From: Acanthaster planci
Lineage: Eukaryota; Echinodermata; Asteroidea; Valvatida; Acanthasteridae
Assembly: GCF_001949145.1 (NCBI RefSeq)
Contig: NW_019091564.1
Location: 116,399-167,035 of the forward strand
Length of the DNA stretch: 50,637 bases
Reading direction: 5' to 3'
Numbering within the stretch: the stretch's first letter is position 1; every line of letters begins with the position of its first letter. Below are positions 47,245-50,637 of this stretch, piece after piece. A program made the translations under genes and the position numbers. Under the pieces are notes generated by a model, which saw only the letters and a program-made list of their open reading frames with translations, was not told the origin of the DNA and did not search any database.

Positions 47245-47354
47245 CAGTGGCGTATCAAGGGGGGGGGCAGGTGCGCAACTTGACCTCTGACGGATTTTAG
47301 CCAGAATTCGCATTCGAATTTACCCCCCCCCACCAAAAACTGGACACGCCACTA
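47245..47354. repeat. hAT-type MITE with 8-bp target duplication
   Basis: Starts CAGTGGCGTATCAAGGGGGG and ends with the inverted ACGCCACTA after a C run. Flanking 8-mers AAAGGACC (47237-47244) and AAAGCGCC (47355-47362) match at 6 of 8 positions, fitting the 8-bp target-site duplication of hAT transposons. 110 bases, non-coding, mobilised only in trans. Confidence 0.75.
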
Positions 47355-47587
47355 AAAGCGCCTCAACTGAACTGCACCTGGAACGCATTGTGGATGACCG
47401 GGAAGGGCATTTTCAGAGTATTGTGCGGGGATTGTGAATGGAATTTTAGCCCTCTTTCGGTTGTAACAATGCAATGTTGCCCGTTACCGATCTATCAGCC
47501 CCTACCCCCCACCCCTCCTACGACAAGACGGAAGATGTACCCTGGTTTTCGTAGGCAATGTCTTCTTTGATGAAGGGATGTCGCGGG

Positions 47588-47788
47588 AGTGTATACCAGG
47601 CAAGATATGGGACGAAGGGGGTACCCCCCTTACATGTCAAATCCCTATACACACTCCAGACTATTGTTACCTAACAGATCCCCCCTAGAAGTCTGTAAAG
47701 AATCCCTGAGATTCCGATCAAACAATGACCAACACAAAGGCGGGTGGGGGGGGGTTCTCTCCGTCCCATATCTTGCTTCAAATGTGGG
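47588..47788 (-). repeat. GCAAGATATGGGAC-family MITE-like element
   Basis: The ends GCAAGATATGGGAC (47600-47613) and GTCCCATATCTTGC (47763-47776) are perfect inverted copies. Relative to 36249-36456 it is inverted, and even the outer flanks agree (GTATACCAG on one side, TTCAAATG on the other), so the true element is longer than the 14-base core ends suggest. Interior block TCTGTAAAGAAT...GATCAAACAATGACCAACAC is shared with 21.9 and 22.4 kb. Confidence 0.82.
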
Positions 47789-48331
47789 AGTCGTGAGGTT
47801 GCTGTAACATTTGGGGGCTGTTTCATGTTATCCGTAATGAATATTCATCATTGCAATGGTAATTGTTTAATTCCTTGAGAGATAAAATGCTGTATGCCTG
47901 TGTATCTTAATATTATTCTTAATTCGTGACAGGTGATCCACGATCGACCAATTAGACAGCAGTGTTTATTCACGCGTCAAAGGTAGTGCGGTTCTCTTGT
48001 GAAATACCAAATTAGTATCTAATGTAGAGCACGATTCCTTGTCAATAAAACATGTCAAAGTTGATTTTTTTCAGTGTTTTATTAATTTGTCCCACCGCAG
48101 GAATTCCTGCCCTAAGCGTCAACAATGATAAGCCTAGTATTACACGCTCTGCAGTTTGCTTCCTTCGTAGCCGGAAGAGCCCCAAGCTGGGCCAGATAGC
48201 GAATTGGGCGTAATGTCGGCTCTGCTTCGTCTGTGTTTCGCCTCCGCGTAATAATAAGACTAGGGTCCAACGCGACCCACGTATAAATAAAGATAGTCAC
48301 TGATCTACGCAACATTTCATAGAATAAAAAT
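47789..48331. other. Intergenic, nothing recognised
   Basis: No gene seen. On the minus strand an AATAAA at 48332-48337 may be the poly(A) signal of the right-edge gene. Confidence 0.4.
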
Positions 48332-48864
48332 TTTATTTCATCAACAATGATGGCTGTTTTTCACAAAATTTAGGAAGTAGGACCTGATAAAAAATGTCAT
48401 TGCTAGTGGGCATATTATCTCGAAAGCCTTTTAATTTCACAAGAAATGGTTAAAAATAAATCACTGCTAATAATAGCGTTTCTCAAACTTTCTCAGAGTG
48501 GCCGGCATAATACCCTTTTTGTCCTCTAACTGATGGGTACGGGCTCCAAATTGTGATGGTTAGAACTGAAAGGAGATATCTTTTTCTTATGAAAGGAAGA
48601 AAGCGAAGTGGTCATTATTCATTCCATACGTAGATCCATTCCTTCAGCAGTTCTCTAGGGTCTCTGTGAAGCATCTCTCCGATGCAAAAGTACAGCTTAC
48701 GCCAGCCCTCGAAGATGGTCGTCTACACTCCAATATTAAAACGACCTGTACTGTGCAATGTATATGCCAGGACAGTAGCAAGATGACAATTTTGGGGCTC
48801 TATGCTGGCCGGTGCCGTGTTTGGACTGCGCATTCCATCAGCGTCATCCGAAGACCACTGATAT
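48332..48864 (-). other. Probable 3' UTR of the right-edge gene
   Basis: Lies between the stop of the minus-strand exon (48865-48867) and an AATAAA read on the minus strand at 48332-48337. No other content recognised. Confidence 0.45.
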
Positions 48865-48967
48865 TTATTTGAGGTTGATGCGGCCACGTTTGGTTGCCTG
48901 ATAGTCTCCTTCCTGGCCTGCCAGCAGCTGGTGAATTCTCTTGACTTTCTCTTTCCTTTCTGAATCT
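48865..48967 (-). CDS. Last coding exon of an unidentified minus-strand gene
   Basis: On the minus strand a strong acceptor (CCCTGTTTTCCCTAACAG) is followed by one carried base and 33 codons, from DSERKEKVKRIHQLLAGQ to KRGRINLK, with a TAA at 48865-48867. The peptide is charged and helix-like at first, then basic. Its composition and codon use are clearly protein-like against AT-rich flanks, and the reading frame is open exactly from the acceptor to the stop. The remainder of the gene would lie to the right, largely outside the window; no further exon was identified up to 50637. I do not recognise the family. The tail is of the sort seen in nucleolar or RNA-associated proteins, which is only an impression. 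Confidence 0.65.
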
Positions 48968-50637
48968 CTGTTAGGGAAAACAGGGGGAAAAAAAGAGGAG
49001 AAAAATTGTCGGATGAAAATGAGAAGGCCAGAAGTGGGATTTTAAAAGATACATGGTAAGTATCCACATAATCAAGAGGATTCTCAGGTGATTTGAAAAA
49101 CAAAAAAGCTTAAGCATTCTGTGGTCATCTGATGATTAGATGTTAAAGAATCGTTTTCATTGTAAATGAGCGAGTTCAGTATTCATGGAGGATACGCTCA
49201 ACATGACTTTCACTGTAGGCCAATGACCACGATCAACAATACACACACAAGGTCTACCCTAGCAGGGTGGGCTTAAGGGTAAAGCTGCAGTGAATTTTTC
49301 TTGGACACAAATTTTGTACTCTTCTACTCTTTTTCTTATCTTTGTTTTCAACTCTGCACTCTTCCCCAATGTATGAAAACTCTTTTCACATTCCCATTTT
49401 GTTTAATGCATTGAAAAGTGCAATTGTGAAAAACAAACTTGTGAATGCTTTCCAGGACAACTGAGGGCGCTGTTGCTGTGATGTCATCCAGGGATGACAT
49501 GGTTCAGTGCACAGGTCTTTCAGTTCAAACTGTGAACCCAGAATTTACATACTTAAAACACTTCTGAGAAAGGGACTGATGCTTGCTTATTGTTATGCAT
49601 GTAAACAGCACTAAATCAGCAAAAGAGGAGAATATTTTGTACAAGCAAATCTACAAAAATGGAGGACTTTGTTGTGTACAGAGATTGATGCTTTCTTCCT
49701 GAGATGACTTGACAGTTTTGCTCACGAATATGGAAATACTCATTAGCATAAAAGCAAAAAGGCAGTAAAATACCTCTGAAATGTAAGACACAAGTTGAAA
49801 ATGAGACACAAAGATGCATTTTGAACATGTGCATTAAAACGAATTCACTGCAGCTACACTTTAAACCCACTCACAGTCACTAAATCTCGTTTGAAAGGGC
49901 AAGATGCAAGGTGTTTTGTTTTCCAAGGACCTTGCCTTGAAATACCGAACTCGTTTATTGTGTCCTTGACGGCCCAAAGAGACAACCCAGCCTTTAAAGC
50001 ATACAGGTTTAAAGAGGATTAACTTTCTGAGACAAATTTCAGCAAACAGAACAAGATAGAAAACTAGCTTCATTCAGTTGTAATCGATATTCGCTTTAAC
50101 AAAAGATATCAAGTAATGACACTTATGAAGGCAGACTTAATCTGAAGTGCTTCCCCTTTCACTGGTAACCGGTGAACACCCCTTTACTCCCTAGTGAGGA
50201 TACAAAATGACAGGACAAGAAGATTCTTCAGGGCAGTTGGGGGATAATGGCAGCATATATCATTCCACAACGAGGACACTGAACTCTGGGTCAAATATTC
50301 CCCTGTGTACGTGTATATTGCCATCTGCCGTCTCTGATGTCTAACGGCTTCAGGTTTTGTCACAGAGCCGTTTTACCAAGCAGAATCCTTCTTTTGATTG
50401 AACAAGTCACATTTTTCTGCTCTATTGCTGGGCAGGACTTAAAGTGCTCTACCCATGGCAACCAAAGTACAGGCACTACATGTGTAACAATCAGTACTGC
50501 TTGCAAATGCATACTGGAGTGCTTCTGGCGTTCGTAACCAAGAACTGGTTCAGTTGTAATTCTTCAGAAATTGTCTTTGGTAATTTAAATTGGGTAAGAA
50601 TTAACTGTGACGCAGTGATGTAGTCGAGTACTTTTTG
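48968..50637 (-). other. Probable intron of the right-edge gene
   Basis: If the exon at 48865-48967 is real, this DNA is intronic. It contains the reverse copy of the 11-12 kb repeat (49400-49870) and otherwise no recognised exon on either strand. Confidence 0.4.
49400..49870 (-). repeat. Interspersed repeat, uninterrupted copy
   Basis: The reverse complement matches 11060-11246 followed by 11886-12130, giving the layout expected across the N gap. By eye about three-quarters of positions agree. Blocks: TATTTCCATATTCGTGAGCA, CTTTCTCAG, AATTCTGGGTTCAC and TGACATCACAGCAACAGCGC. Confidence 0.75.

Overview
The window is eukaryotic nuclear DNA. It is AT-rich and repeat-rich, genes have introns with GT/AG boundaries, and coding exons are clearly more GC-rich than the DNA around them. 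The receptor family, the intron layout and the many small palindromic and tRNA-headed repeats suggest a marine invertebrate deuterostome, most likely an echinoderm. That placement is an impression from style, not a database result. The sequence is a draft: it has one 639-base N gap (11247-11885) and single N characters at 5216, 22211 and 23726.

The core is a cluster of class C G-protein-coupled receptors related to metabotropic glutamate receptors. Each complete member is built from two exons. A large first exon carries the signal peptide, Venus-flytrap ligand domain, nine-cysteine domain and TM1 to mid-TM4. A small last exon carries the rest of TM4 to TM7 and the tail. Receptor 1 is on the minus strand (exon 1 14691-16715, exon 2 8969-9477), with a one-base frameshift in exon 2. 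A decayed copy lies upstream on the same strand (26377-28182), with several frameshifts, a stop and an internal deletion, and no second exon was found. Receptor 2 is on the plus strand (40994-42997 plus 44479-44967) and looks intact at 830 residues. The last exons of the two receptors share a short tract of near-identical DNA, including silent sites, while the rest is much more diverged. This points to gene conversion.

The edges hold the last coding exons of two other genes that run out of the window: a basic Lys/Gly-rich tail on the plus strand (425-515) and a short charged tail on the minus strand (48865-48967). I could identify neither.

The rest is repeats. They include a degenerate L1-like LINE with an ADD box (about 38790-40038, minus), two tRNA-like units, at least eight small inverted-repeat (MITE-like) families, a 0.9-kb direct duplication just upstream of receptor 1, a 0.57-kb tandem duplication joined by a single N, a 406-bp tandem repeat at 2.3-3.1 kb, and a 21-bp minisatellite at 45.6 kb. 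I see no intact transposase and no new multi-gene system. The most informative signals are the receptor exon conversion, the staged decay of the middle receptor and the repeat-mediated structure between the receptors.
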